Positions 8,636 through 18,119 of a stretch of DNA of 64,000 bases are shown here, one piece after another (the first letter of the stretch is position 1; each line of letters opens with the position of its first letter). Under the pieces are notes generated by a model. That model saw nothing but the letters and a program-made list of their open reading frames with translations, ran no database searches and had not been told where the DNA came from. A program made the position numbers and the translations under genes. The DNA comes from Janthinobacterium agaricidamnosum NBRC 102515 = DSM 9628 (GTDB lineage: Bacteria; Pseudomonadota; Gammaproteobacteria; Burkholderiales; Burkholderiaceae_D), in NCBI RefSeq assembly GCF_000723165.1, contig NZ_HG322949.1:3690893-3754892 (forward strand). The letters run 5' to 3'.

Positions 8636-9790
8636 ATGACCTCAACATTTAGCTTTAGCGATCTTTGTGATCAAAATATCAATATCTTGATCGGCTCCGG
8701 CGCATCGTATGGCTTATTCCCAACGCTTGAACTTGGTATCAAATCGAATGACGGCGCAAATACCACGGTTGAGTCACTGGCCACGTTGTTTCAGGATCGA
8801 ACTGACCCGCGCTATTCCGCGTTGTTCATGCACTACTACAAAACGTGCATCGAACCTGTGCTGGCGTTTGATTACACTGGGACGACGGCAAACGCTGTCC
8901 ATGCGGCGGTATTGGAAAATTACCGGCGATTTCTCGGTTCGTTGCTCTTGCTGTTAAGGCGGAAAAAGGCCGATCAGCGCAAGGTGTGCAACCTATTCAC
9001 AACAAACTACGATGGATGCCTTGCTCACGCGGCCGAGGAGCTGTGGAAGGAACGCAAGCATGAGTTCTACTTAAATGATGGGACAACCGGTTTCAAGCGT
9101 CGATATCTAGACGCCAGGAATTTCAGTACGGTGACGACGCAAACCGGGATCTTCGGGCGACATCGAAACGAGGTTTCGCAAATTAACTTGATCCACTTGC
9201 ATGGTTCAAATTATTGGTTCAAAGATGCAGATCGCATTCAGGTCAACTACCTCACCAACAATGGGGAAAGGCTCGTGACTTCAGGCGGGTTTGCGAAGTG
9301 TGATGAATTTTCAAATGTTCTGCTCGACCCAACGAAGGCGATAGATGATCTTCCCGATGTGAAGTTTGTGGGCAAAGAGACTTCTGCGTTTTGGGGGAAA
9401 TACGATTTGCTTCCCATCGTCAACCCCACCAAGTGGAAGTTCCACGAAACCGTCTTCGAAGAGCACTATTACCAGATGCTCCGCTACCTTAGCTATGAGC
9501 TTGAAAAGCCTCATGCAGTATTGTTGACCTTTGGGTTTTCATTTGCGGATGAACATATTCGTCAGCTGGTTCGGCGATCCCTGTCGAATCCTTCACTTCA
9601 ACTCTATGTGTGCTGTTACAGCGCGGGCGCGAAGGCTACTATTGATGGGTACTTTAGCGAGTTTCCGAATGTGCAGACCATCGTGCTCGATGATCCGCTG
9701 GATTTCACAGCATTCAATAAACAGGTTTTCACAGCGTCACCAACGGCAGTGAGTGCCAACGTCGCTTTGGCTGGAGGGGCGGCCGAATGA
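8636..9790 (+). CDS. sir2: SIR2-family NADase of a SIR2-HerA (Nezha-type) defence system
   Basis: A SIR2-like domain fills most of the protein. ILIGSGASYG near the N-terminus is the NAD-binding motif, FTTNYDGC (about 120) and LIHLHGSNYW (about 195) are the conserved TTNYD and HLHG blocks, and LLTFGFSFADEHIR near residue 305 is the usual late SIR2 motif. The ATG at 8636 is preferred; a TTG at 8627 adds three residues. The stop overlaps the HerA start by 4 nt (ATGA), so the two are translationally coupled. Known: SIR2-HerA pairs form large complexes that degrade NAD+ and DNA when phage infects. Codon use is closer to 50% GC than the genes at 1-4431, so the cargo is composite. Confidence 0.88.
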   Translation: MTSTFSFSDLCDQNINILIGSGASYGLFPTLELGIKSNDGANTTVESLATLFQDRTDPRYSALFMHYYKTCIEPVLAFDYTGTTANAVHAAVLENYRRFLGSLLLLLRRKKADQRKVCNLFTTNYDGCLAHAAEELWKERKHEFYLNDGTTGFKRRYLDARNFSTVTTQTGIFGRHRNEVSQINLIHLHGSNYWFKDADRIQVNYLTNNGERLVTSGGFAKCDEFSNVLLDPTKAIDDLPDVKFVGKETSAFWGKYDLLPIVNPTKWKFHETVFEEHYYQMLRYLSYELEKPHAVLLTFGFSFADEHIRQLVRRSLSNPSLQLYVCCYSAGAKATIDGYFSEFPNVQTIVLDDPLDFTAFNKQVFTASPTAVSANVALAGGAAE

Positions 9791-11574
9791 CCATTCGTGT
9801 TGGCGAAGTCGTCGCGGTCGAAGGGACCAAGATTTCGATTCGAATCTTTGAAGAGTCGAACCGCGACACGCTGTTCTTGCATGGCGAGAAGTACAAAGGA
9901 GTGTCGATCCGGGAATATTTGTCGATACAGCGTGGGTTCAGGGACATCGTATGCATGGTGCAAGGTGAATACCTGGATGAGCGCAGAGTCGAGGGCGACG
10001 GTGCAAGTTCTTATTTTATCCGACGAGTCGAGGTAAAACCAATTGGATATCTAGAGGATGGGCGATTCAGAGAAGGCATCAAGTTCCTTCCTATGATCAA
10101 GGACTCTGCCTTCCTCATGCAAGAATCCGCAATCAAGGCCCTTTACGCGCCCAAGGATACGACTAGCGGACTGGTGATCGGCCAGCTTCTCAAGGAAGAA
10201 ATTCCTATTTCCCTCCCTTGGCAGCGTCTATTTAACACGCATATCGGAATTTTTGGAAATACTGGCAGTGGCAAGTCAAACACTCTCACCAAGCTCTACA
10301 CCGCCTTGTTTGAAACCAAAGCACAGGATTTCGCTGGCAAGAGCAAGTTCGTACTGCTCGACTTCAACGGGGAGTACACGAATAACCAGTTGATCGGTGC
10401 TGAACAAAAGCAGGTAATCCGACTTCGGACCAACGCCGAAGGCGGGGACAAGATCACTATCAATGATGAAGAGTTCTGGCATACTGAGACGCTTTCAATC
10501 TTGTTTCAGGCAACCACGAACACGCAGCGACCGTTCATTAATCGCGTCGTGACGGCCAGGGCTAAGTACCGGGAACAAGAGAATAGCTTGGCACGCTTTT
10601 TTTCATATACTTGCAAGTCGGTTTTCACTTCAGCGGGACCAAAAACGGAATGCCTAGATCTCCTGCGTGTCGTCTGCAAGATGACACAAGCAGATGACCT
10701 GCAAGAATTCCTGGCAACGATCAAATGGCATAGCCAGCAGGGGAAGTTTTTTGTGGCTGGGCCGCGCTTTTTCGATTCTGATGGAATTGTCTACGCTGGC
10801 TTGCTTCAAGCATTGGTAAATGGTGTGGACCTAGGCGACTTCAACGCTTTTGATGAATTCATCTTGCGAGCGCACCTGCAGCTCACACTGGACGTTCTCA
10901 GCGGCTTTGTTCAGTTCGAGCACATCCAGCCGCTACTCAAACGCGCTGAGTCCGCATTCACGAACCTGCGGCGCGTCGTTGAAATCTCGGGCGCCAATCC
11001 CGACGAGCGTATTTTGACTGTGATTTCGCTTCGGAACTGCAATCAGGATACGAAGAAAGTTCTCCCCTTGCTGGTTGCGAAGCATTACTACAACAGCCAC
11101 CGCAACAGTGTCGCATCCCCGCCGGACAGAACGATGCACCTGATAATTGATGAAGCTCATAATATCTTGTCGGAACAATCGGCAAGGGAGCATGAGGTAT
11201 GGCGGGACTACCGCCTTGAGCTGTTTGAGGAGATCATCAAGGAAGGTCGCAAATTCGGCATGCTCTTGACATTGTCAAGCCAACGCCCGGCCGACATTTC
11301 GCCGACGATTGTCTCGCAGCTTCACAATTTTTTTATTCATCGCCTGGTGAACGAGCGAGACCTGTATTTGATCGAAAACGCGATCAGTACACTCGACCAG
11401 ATATCGAAAGCGCAAATCCCCAATTTATCAAAAGGCTGCTGCATCGTGACCGGCTCTTCATTTGACTTGCCAATGACTCTGCAGGTAGACCTTCTGGAAA
11501 GGCATAAGCAGCCAGACAGTGAGGATGTGGATCTCTCTGAAATCTGGTCGGACAACATTGATGATCTCGTTTGA
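9787..11574 (+). CDS. herA: HerA-like hexameric ATPase/translocase, partner of SIR2
   Basis: A 595-residue protein. Residues 1-100 form the N-terminal HAS-barrel region. A Walker A (GNTGSGKSN, about 158-166) opens the RecA-like DUF87 domain; Walker B is LIIDEAHNIL (about 455), and LSSQRPADIS with a later arginine-rich stretch matches the HerA/FtsK core. Known: HerA translocates DNA as a hexamer and, in SIR2-HerA systems, is the scaffold and activator of SIR2. It starts within the SIR2 stop (4 nt overlap). No nuclease domain is fused. The stop at 11574 is followed by the fragment at 11645. Confidence 0.9.
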   Translation: MTIRVGEVVAVEGTKISIRIFEESNRDTLFLHGEKYKGVSIREYLSIQRGFRDIVCMVQGEYLDERRVEGDGASSYFIRRVEVKPIGYLEDGRFREGIKFLPMIKDSAFLMQESAIKALYAPKDTTSGLVIGQLLKEEIPISLPWQRLFNTHIGIFGNTGSGKSNTLTKLYTALFETKAQDFAGKSKFVLLDFNGEYTNNQLIGAEQKQVIRLRTNAEGGDKITINDEEFWHTETLSILFQATTNTQRPFINRVVTARAKYREQENSLARFFSYTCKSVFTSAGPKTECLDLLRVVCKMTQADDLQEFLATIKWHSQQGKFFVAGPRFFDSDGIVYAGLLQALVNGVDLGDFNAFDEFILRAHLQLTLDVLSGFVQFEHIQPLLKRAESAFTNLRRVVEISGANPDERILTVISLRNCNQDTKKVLPLLVAKHYYNSHRNSVASPPDRTMHLIIDEAHNILSEQSAREHEVWRDYRLELFEEIIKEGRKFGMLLTLSSQRPADISPTIVSQLHNFFIHRLVNERDLYLIENAISTLDQISKAQIPNLSKGCCIVTGSSFDLPMTLQVDLLERHKQPDSEDVDLSEIWSDNIDDLV

Positions 11575-11644
11575 ATACGAATTGGCTTTGCGCTGGCAGC
11601 ATCCGGCCAGCGTTTCACCTGTTCTCTAGAAAGGACGTCACGCA

Positions 11645-11765
11645 ATGCAAATGAGTAACCTGTACATTTTGGTATTCCGCGATGGAGATTACATCAAGAT
11701 CGGGAAAGCAGATGGTATCCATGCCAGGATCGCTGTCCTTCAGCGCGTAAAGCCCGCGATGTTTG
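11645..11765 (+). pseudogene. 5' fragment of a GIY-YIG / T5orf172-like gene
   Basis: The frame opens with a ribosome site (AGAAAGGACG, 11628-11637) and encodes LYILVFRDGDYIKIGKADG, which fits the start of GIY-YIG or T5orf172 nuclease-like domains. Homology-like sequence stops after about 40 residues, and the rest of the frame runs antisense into the 3' end of the NERD-helicase gene. The body of the gene was therefore lost, probably when the helicase module was joined. Confidence 0.5.
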
Positions 11766-11831
11766 CAACATCACCGGCGGCTAGTGACCCGCAGTCAGCA
11801 TTGAGGACTTTATCTCATCTGACAGCTGCCG

Positions 11832-14327
11832 TCAGACTTCATCGAACTCAAGACTGGCCGAATTGCCGATTGGAACGGTTTCAAATACGCCATCTTTTTG
11901 CTTCCTCAGAAGACCGGCCTTGGCGCTTTGCCCAAGGCAGCGCGCTATCGCCTGGCGCCATGCTTCCGGCGTGAGACCTTCGGGAAGAACATAGCGGCCA
12001 GTGTCTTTCGCTAGCATGTCACGCTCGAACTTTGTACCTACCTGCTTCACGCTAATCCGAGAATAGATGAATGCCGTTGCCAATCGATGAAGGGTGCTGG
12101 AATTGGCGAGTTGGTTCAGCTCGACAGGAACACCTAGCGGCCTGGCTCTGGCATATATCCGCGCCCCCAATGCGGCCAGTGGCAAGGGGAGGCAATTTTT
12201 CACTTCCTGCGCAATCACTCCTGGATTCGGTGAGGTGATGATTGCATCGAATTTTCGCAGCATTGCCAAGACGTCTTGTGACGGTGTCGCTCGTTCCTCG
12301 ATCGCACCAGCGCAGCATTGGCATATGGGCGCTTGACGCAATTGGGGCACGTGCGGCGTTATGTCGGTACAAGCTTCACACACATTGAGTTCATAGATCT
12401 CCGTGCGCAGATCACCCGGAACCTTATTGACCGAAGGATCTTCACGTTTGATTTTGCGTCGGCATGACGATGTCCAGGAATACACCGGCCAGTTGTGGTA
12501 TGCCAGCAAGTAGTCTATCCAAAGGTCCGCAGCCTCTGCGTCGTCTTCCCTGTCAACGAACCAGCATTTCCAGGTATCACACCAGGACAGCTCCACGGAG
12601 GAGAGTCCAACAGAGGCAGACTCGATATGCCGGGCCAAGATGAATCTGGTCAGCCCCTGTTCTCTCGCAGCATTCGCGATGTTTGCATTGTCTGGATGTT
12701 CCAAGACCAGCTCTTGAAACTTCCCGTGCGAGGATTTGCAACCCAAGGGCTCCGCTTCGTACAGTGCGATACAAACCGTCGTGGCGCGGGAGTAGGCGCA
12801 GAACAGTTCGATATCGTCCATATCATCGGCTCCCGCAATAATAATGACAGGCGCCTCCATGCCACGAAAGCGAGCAACCGTTTCATAGCGCTCGGCACTG
12901 ATACGATTGCGCGACCACCCGAACCTCGACAACACGACGATGTCTGCTCGGTTGACCCCTTTGGCCGTTAAGTCCCCAATTAAGGCATCAATAGCAGTGT
13001 TCACGTTTCCGACTACACGCTCTTGCAATGTATCTTCTTCCACATCACGCGGGTTGACCATCTGGTACGAAGGCTGTCGAACCCGCTGCAAACGATCGAA
13101 CACGCTGCGGGGAGATCGCAATGGAATCGTAAGAGAAAATGGGCCCTCAATCCCGAATACATTGCAAAGATCGTTGGTGGAAATCCGCTCTTTCTCAAAA
13201 GCGAATCTCTGGGTTTCATCACAGAAAGCGATAATCGGTTTTCCCATAAATTGCGCTGCGAGCCAGGCGCACCACCCCTGACGGAGGGTTTGCGCCTCGT
13301 CGAGAATGAGTACATCGAAATCTGGGATCAGACCGTTAGCTTGGGCACTCTGCAGGTCCTCCAAGCAACCGTGTTCCAGCCAGGTAGAATTGGATTCGAA
13401 TTGCCCGGGCAGTCTCCTAGCGTACTCCGAACAGAATCCATGCCAGGTCGCTACTCTCGCCATCGTTGCATAAGCGATCTCTCTTCGCAGATGCTCGACA
13501 AGCAAGGCATTGAACGTCAACATTAACACTCGCTTACCCTCAGCGATCATGCGCCGGGCGATCTCGACCGCGATTAACGTCTTGCCTGTACCCGGCCACC
13601 CAGTTACTACCATGCGGGCCTGACTCATGAGAGTGTTCACGACTGAAGCTTGCTCCTGAGTCAGGCGTAACCAAACACGATTGTCATATTCAACTCGGTT
13701 TCCCCACGATGGGGTGCCGTCAAACGTAGGGCATAGCACTTGAACGAGACGGGCCGCACGACTGGAGCCAAGTGTTGGATTGCCGAGGGTTTGCTTCCAA
13801 TACGCCATCAGTTCACGAATTCGGGCTGCCAGTTCAGGAGCATCCATACTCATGCGATCAATAAACAGCGATTGCGGTGGCGTGACGGTGACGTCGACGA
13901 GTCCAGGACTAATTATGTTCTCGCCAAACACACTATCTGGGAAGACCAATCCGTAGCCAATGCGCCAGCGTAGACGGGGGTCATTGCCCAGCCACCGGGC
14001 TAGACCGTGAAGATTATTGCGCGTTTGAAGGACATGATTCCCAGTGTTTCCGGTCTTCACATAGATGAAAAGTCCGTCCTTGACACTCTGCTTCCCACCC
14101 TTGACCTCAAGTGCTAAGAGACCCAATGATTCGTGAATTACGAGAAAATCAATCTCTCCCGTCGGAGCGTAGTTGGGATCGATTTCTTTGACACCTCGAG
14201 CCAGCCACGGAAGACTATGAATTACGGTGAAGTCGTCCGATAAGCCTTGCTTTAACATGTCATAAATTTTCTTCTCGCCACGACTATTCGTATCTTGCGG
14301 TCCTGCGACCGGAATCATGCGCGCCAT
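11832..14327 (-). CDS. NERD-nuclease / superfamily 1 helicase fusion
   Basis: An 831-residue protein. The N-terminal NERD domain (about 15-115) has the nuclease core GEIDFLVI (57-64) and LEVKGG (73-78), the D...ExK arrangement of restriction-like nucleases. A UvrD-like helicase follows, with Walker A TGWPGTGKT (242-250) and Walker B LILDEAQTL (340-348). Near residues 645-680 a Cys cluster (CEAC then CQCC) suggests a zinc ribbon. Known: nuclease-helicase fusions of this general type (for example Nhi) act alone against phage DNA; assignment to a named system is inference. It lies between SIR2-HerA (convergent) and an unknown gene on the same strand. Confidence 0.75.
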   Translation of the reverse strand: MARMIPVAGPQDTNSRGEKKIYDMLKQGLSDDFTVIHSLPWLARGVKEIDPNYAPTGEIDFLVIHESLGLLALEVKGGKQSVKDGLFIYVKTGNTGNHVLQTRNNLHGLARWLGNDPRLRWRIGYGLVFPDSVFGENIISPGLVDVTVTPPQSLFIDRMSMDAPELAARIRELMAYWKQTLGNPTLGSSRAARLVQVLCPTFDGTPSWGNRVEYDNRVWLRLTQEQASVVNTLMSQARMVVTGWPGTGKTLIAVEIARRMIAEGKRVLMLTFNALLVEHLRREIAYATMARVATWHGFCSEYARRLPGQFESNSTWLEHGCLEDLQSAQANGLIPDFDVLILDEAQTLRQGWCAWLAAQFMGKPIIAFCDETQRFAFEKERISTNDLCNVFGIEGPFSLTIPLRSPRSVFDRLQRVRQPSYQMVNPRDVEEDTLQERVVGNVNTAIDALIGDLTAKGVNRADIVVLSRFGWSRNRISAERYETVARFRGMEAPVIIIAGADDMDDIELFCAYSRATTVCIALYEAEPLGCKSSHGKFQELVLEHPDNANIANAAREQGLTRFILARHIESASVGLSSVELSWCDTWKCWFVDREDDAEAADLWIDYLLAYHNWPVYSWTSSCRRKIKREDPSVNKVPGDLRTEIYELNVCEACTDITPHVPQLRQAPICQCCAGAIEERATPSQDVLAMLRKFDAIITSPNPGVIAQEVKNCLPLPLAALGARIYARARPLGVPVELNQLANSSTLHRLATAFIYSRISVKQVGTKFERDMLAKDTGRYVLPEGLTPEAWRQAIARCLGQSAKAGLLRKQKDGVFETVPIGNSASLEFDEV

Positions 14328-14433
14328 GGATATTCCTCTCCCATCATACTTTCCTCACTCCATTCAGCCTGGCAGTTCTTTCTCCTCAAATTGGCCGACA
14401 ACACCAAGAATCTGGTCAATTCGTGTAAGGCAC

Positions 14434-15183
14434 TCATTGATGAGTGAGTCTGTTATGTAGCATAGGAGCCGGAGGCACTATCGGCAAAATCGGAGGCACT
14501 GGCGGTTCTGGTGGTGTAGGTGCTACTGACTGCGGAAAAACATTAGATGGCAGCTGTGCGCTCCAAGAAGGTTTCCGCTCAGGCTTAGTTAGGTAGCGGC
14601 TCGCTCGACTGAATGGAGATAGACCCGGCGCTGGTCGATTGACAGGGGGCGTGCCTACGCTGTCCCATTCCTTTGTGCCCAGGTTCCAAGCTGAGTCAAG
14701 CATAAAGAGGAATGCCACGTCACCGTCTGAACTCCCAACTATGTCACGGAAATCGCACTGGTGGCGATTTCGGAGATTGCCCGGAGAGTGGTCGAACATG
14801 CCGAGCTCTACCAACCAGTGATCTCCGGCTGCTACGGTAAGGGCGCTAACTTTTGCTATATAGCTTTCTGTATCAAGCTCCCAATATGTACGCGCGGCCA
14901 GGATAACCGTCAGAACACCCTTATGTTCGCCGATGAATTGCACGCCAGGCAGCAACCCTTCCATGAGCATCTCTTCGATAACGCAAATGATGCGAGTGTC
15001 ATCATCGTCATCCCATATAACGGCAAAATCATGAACACGGGGACGCGCGACCAACTCTTGGCTGACATTGCGTGAGTCAACTGCTCGAAAGATTGTGTAT
15101 CGAGGAAAGCGTGCGCCGGGGGCACTTTGCTCGTCGTGCATGCAATGGAATAAAGTGGAATAGAAAGGTGTGCCGTTAGCCAT
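14434..15183 (-). CDS. Unknown protein with proline-rich C-terminus
   Basis: I do not recognise this family. It has 249 residues. The first 170 are mixed alpha/beta with an acidic patch (WDDDDDTR, about 57-64), and the last 30 are almost all Pro, Val, Ile and Ala (PPEPPVPP...). No signal peptide or membrane segment. It lies upstream of the NERD-helicase on the same strand, 106 bp apart, so they may be co-expressed. The acidic and hydrophobic strands of residues 45-100 could be a small enzyme fold, but no catalytic motif stands out. It is island cargo and so a candidate accessory factor of the helicase. Confidence 0.55.
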   Translation of the reverse strand: MANGTPFYSTLFHCMHDEQSAPGARFPRYTIFRAVDSRNVSQELVARPRVHDFAVIWDDDDDTRIICVIEEMLMEGLLPGVQFIGEHKGVLTVILAARTYWELDTESYIAKVSALTVAAGDHWLVELGMFDHSPGNLRNRHQCDFRDIVGSSDGDVAFLFMLDSAWNLGTKEWDSVGTPPVNRPAPGLSPFSRASRYLTKPERKPSWSAQLPSNVFPQSVAPTPPEPPVPPILPIVPPAPMLHNRLTHQ

Positions 15184-15380
15184 TGTTATGCTCCATTTTC
15201 AGTGGTTGGCGTTGTGGATTCCTCCACTGCCTCCCGGCTTTCGACCAGGAAGCGATTTCAGTGGACAGCTTAGCATAGTTTCGATGGCTGCTTTCCTGCG
15301 TGGTCGGAAACGCTAATTCATCCGACAGCTTTTGTTAGGCCAGATCAGATCTGCTATATATCAAGCTAGAATTGCTTAAA

Positions 15381-15396
15381 TTTCCAACGTTGGAAA
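15381..15396. repeat. 16-bp perfect palindrome downstream of ginD
   Basis: TTTCCAACGTTGGAAA is a perfect palindrome in the AT-rich gap (15184-15449) between the recombinase operon and the cargo. No T-run of terminator strength follows. It could bind the HTH protein GinD or mark the operon/cargo border. Confidence 0.4.
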
Positions 15397-15449
15397 AATA
15401 GGGAAGGTTGACCTGACTCCAACACCACAAGATACAGGGTAGGTCACTA

Positions 15450-15923
15450 CTATTCCCTCGACACGATTGCTACAACGTTGCCCACCTCTGCGAGCTCTTT
15501 TCTCAGGCGAGACGCTGCCGCATGCTCGCGGGCGGCCTCTTTCTCGGCTTTGTCTCGAGCAGTAAAGTGTGCCAATACAGCCGCCTTGTGCGTATTAAGC
15601 TGGCTTCTCAATTCCGCATTGTCGGCGCGCAGACGCTTGATGACTTCATTTAAGGTCGTGGGCACGCCGTCGAGTCCGGCCGTATGCTGTTTAATCAGTT
15701 CACGTATCCGCGGGTACCGGCATCCTGTTTCCAAGGCAATCAGCGTACGGGAATGACCTGCTTCCAGCGCCACATTCGAAGCATTAACTTTCAACGTTCC
15801 TTTGACCTTACGCGCTTTGAGCTTTTTGTTTTTCGGTTCGCCATCGCACAACCGGTCGAAGGCCTCTAGGAAATCCTGCTCAATCGGGTCTTGTGCCGGC
15901 GCTTCCTTCTTAAGTCTAGGCAT
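15450..15923 (-). CDS. ginD: GinD-like small HTH / coiled-coil protein
   Basis: A 157-residue, highly charged protein. Residues about 45-80 (NVALEAGHSRTLIALETGCRYP) look like a helix-turn-helix, and residues about 90-145 form a long coiled coil with KRLRADNAELRSQL heptads. It is the last gene of the recombinase operon and overlaps the preceding gene by 8 nt. Known: the fourth gin gene encodes a small helical protein needed for integration and excision. It resembles TnpC of Tn554-type elements in place and size. Function here is inferred from position. Confidence 0.75.
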   Translation of the reverse strand: MPRLKKEAPAQDPIEQDFLEAFDRLCDGEPKNKKLKARKVKGTLKVNASNVALEAGHSRTLIALETGCRYPRIRELIKQHTAGLDGVPTTLNEVIKRLRADNAELRSQLNTHKAAVLAHFTARDKAEKEAAREHAAASRLRKELAEVGNVVAIVSRE

Positions 15924-18117
15924 GTTCGTTCTCCATGATTATCACCACACGGGCGTCCAGCGCCCCCACATCCGAGCCGAACTTCTTCAGGATGCTCCTA
16001 GCTTGGTCGGCGCGGAAGCGGATTTCCCGAAACAGGCCGAGGTGTAATCCAGCCGCTGCCGCCTGGCGCACCGATGTCTCGCAGGCTACATAACGGTCAG
16101 ACCAGAATGGCTCATGGCTTATGTCCATAATTGCGCAGGCACAGCCAGCACATAAGCTTGGCTCACGAGTCGCAGTGTTAGGAGCCTTACGCAACCAGAT
16201 TGGAGTGCCCGAAGCATCATGGCAGCGCATCTCGCTTGCACGAGTCGGACAACAAGTCGCATGCGCAGTGAAGAACATCTTGAGATCGTTGCGGTCACTC
16301 CACTCGACGGCGCGTTGCCATTTGCTCGACGTAGGCAATTCGCCTACCTCATCACGCAATTTTGCCAAGGAAAACTCCAACTGTTCGCCCATCCTCCCCG
16401 CCAACGCGGACTTTCCCATAACGCTATCGAAAACTGTCAGATAGACTTTCTGTACGGACATTGAGCTGATCTCGCCAAGCAGCAGCGGGTTGCGGCCGAT
16501 ATAACCACCCTCGGTCATAGCTAGACTCACGTGATGAAACTGCATCTGTATCGCGGGTAGCAGCCGAGGATCGCAAGCCAAAGCGAATTGTGCCCAACTT
16601 TTGCGAAGCATGTGCGTCCTAAAGATTGCTCCTTTGCTTTCACGCCAAGGCACAAGATCATTGTCTTCGGTCTTGCGCGCGCTCTCGTCGGACAAGCCGG
16701 ACAGGTCAACCCAGCATACAATGAAGCGCTGCATCGATTCGTTTAGCTTAGTGCTTGCCATCGCTCCAAGATCCGTCGATGCAACAGACAGAGTTTTACC
16801 GCATCTGCCCGACAGAATCAGTCGCCGCGTGCGCGCACGGGCTCTCCAAGGTTCGTATAGTTGATTGAGAATGCACAACGCTCGAACGGCCAACGGAATT
16901 TCCCTGCTTCCTACGGGACGCATACCTAGTACCCAGTCAACTTCACGTGGTAGGCCCCCTTCGGTCTTGGAGAGAACAGAGCTGATAACGAACCATTCGT
17001 ACAGACCCGTTGTGCTTCGCTCCAGACGAACACCGTTCGGAAGGCCGCTGGCCTCGTCGATGCCGGCCTGAATACCCAGTAATTCTGACACCCTCATTCC
17101 CGAGCATGCCTGCACCATGATCGAGGCAGCGTCCCGCACAGATTCCCACAATTCCCGAATTCGCGACATTCGAGCCGATCTCCGATCAGACGAGCATTCG
17201 AATATAGAATCGAGTGGCCCATGCCAAGGTTGGGTGTGGCCGGGAGGAATGCCGAACTCAAAACTATCCAAGAACTTCCTTGCCCGCCGAAGTCTTGCTT
17301 GTTTTCTTGTTCCGGTCTTTTTCCGGGCCACTTCGGAACCCCGCGAGCTCTTCACCTTGACCACCGTACCAGCAAGGGGATCACGAATCACATCCAGCAA
17401 TCTAAGCACATCGTCAGCTGGCGTACCAAGAAACCATGCAGCCTTGTTCAACAAGGGAATAGCCACCTCGTCTGGCAACGGCTTAATCCATCCCGGCACT
17501 TTAGTGGCAACGTTCTTGGCTATGGCCCATGCTCCGCGGCCATCAAAGGGGTGACTCGCCAACGATTTCACCCCCATCTTTGACAATGCCAAGCGCTGAT
17601 CCCACAACCGCATGAGTATCGCCAACGTCCTTACAGCGACAGACACGCCGATCTCGCCATCATCGGTATGGGCCGCGATAAAGCTCGGGAGCTGATCTAC
17701 ATAATGTTGAATCACGGCTTGGGTAAGTTCGTGTGGATCGTAGTACCCTGCTTCGCTCATCCAAGACAGCAGCCACTTAAATTCAACTTGAATCGGCCCC
17801 ATTGATCCGGGCGCAGGCTTGCGTCCGTCGGATGGTAATACAAGTAGCGTAAGCATTAATACTCTCGCCCAATGCAGGCGCGCTGTATGTTGCTGATCTA
17901 TTAGTCGACTGCCGTCGAATAGTTCCATTCCCCAATTGAGAGAAGACTGCGACTTTTTTGATCCGGGGGTGGGATTGGAAAATAACCAGACTTTATCATT
18001 AAACAAACTGTGTTCGCTGACCTGATATTGATCGAGCTCATCCCTAATCAATTCATGAATTTTTTTCCTGTCGGGATCATTTCTAGCTTGTTCGCGAGGA
18101 GCGGCAGCGTTAGTCAT
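15916..18117 (-). CDS. ginC: Tyrosine recombinase GinC-like
   Basis: A large integrase of about 733 residues. The C-terminal catalytic region contains CSGMRVSELLG (first Arg), HMLRKSW (HxxR) and, after FHH, the putative nucleophile in GGYIG. Beyond it is a Cys-rich tail (CCPTRASEMRC... CAGCAC) that probably binds zinc. I chose the ATG at 18117: it is 2 nt after the ginB stop and has a GTGGGG ribosome site. The frame is open to 18186, but that would overlap ginB by 67 nt. The last 8 nt overlap ginD. All three recombinases are expected to act together on the island ends. Confidence 0.82.
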   Translation of the reverse strand: MTNAAAPREQARNDPDRKKIHELIRDELDQYQVSEHSLFNDKVWLFSNPTPGSKKSQSSLNWGMELFDGSRLIDQQHTARLHWARVLMLTLLVLPSDGRKPAPGSMGPIQVEFKWLLSWMSEAGYYDPHELTQAVIQHYVDQLPSFIAAHTDDGEIGVSVAVRTLAILMRLWDQRLALSKMGVKSLASHPFDGRGAWAIAKNVATKVPGWIKPLPDEVAIPLLNKAAWFLGTPADDVLRLLDVIRDPLAGTVVKVKSSRGSEVARKKTGTRKQARLRRARKFLDSFEFGIPPGHTQPWHGPLDSIFECSSDRRSARMSRIRELWESVRDAASIMVQACSGMRVSELLGIQAGIDEASGLPNGVRLERSTTGLYEWFVISSVLSKTEGGLPREVDWVLGMRPVGSREIPLAVRALCILNQLYEPWRARARTRRLILSGRCGKTLSVASTDLGAMASTKLNESMQRFIVCWVDLSGLSDESARKTEDNDLVPWRESKGAIFRTHMLRKSWAQFALACDPRLLPAIQMQFHHVSLAMTEGGYIGRNPLLLGEISSMSVQKVYLTVFDSVMGKSALAGRMGEQLEFSLAKLRDEVGELPTSSKWQRAVEWSDRNDLKMFFTAHATCCPTRASEMRCHDASGTPIWLRKAPNTATREPSLCAGCACAIMDISHEPFWSDRYVACETSVRQAAAAGLHLGLFREIRFRADQARSILKKFGSDVGALDARVVIIMENEHA

Positions 18118-18119
18118 AT

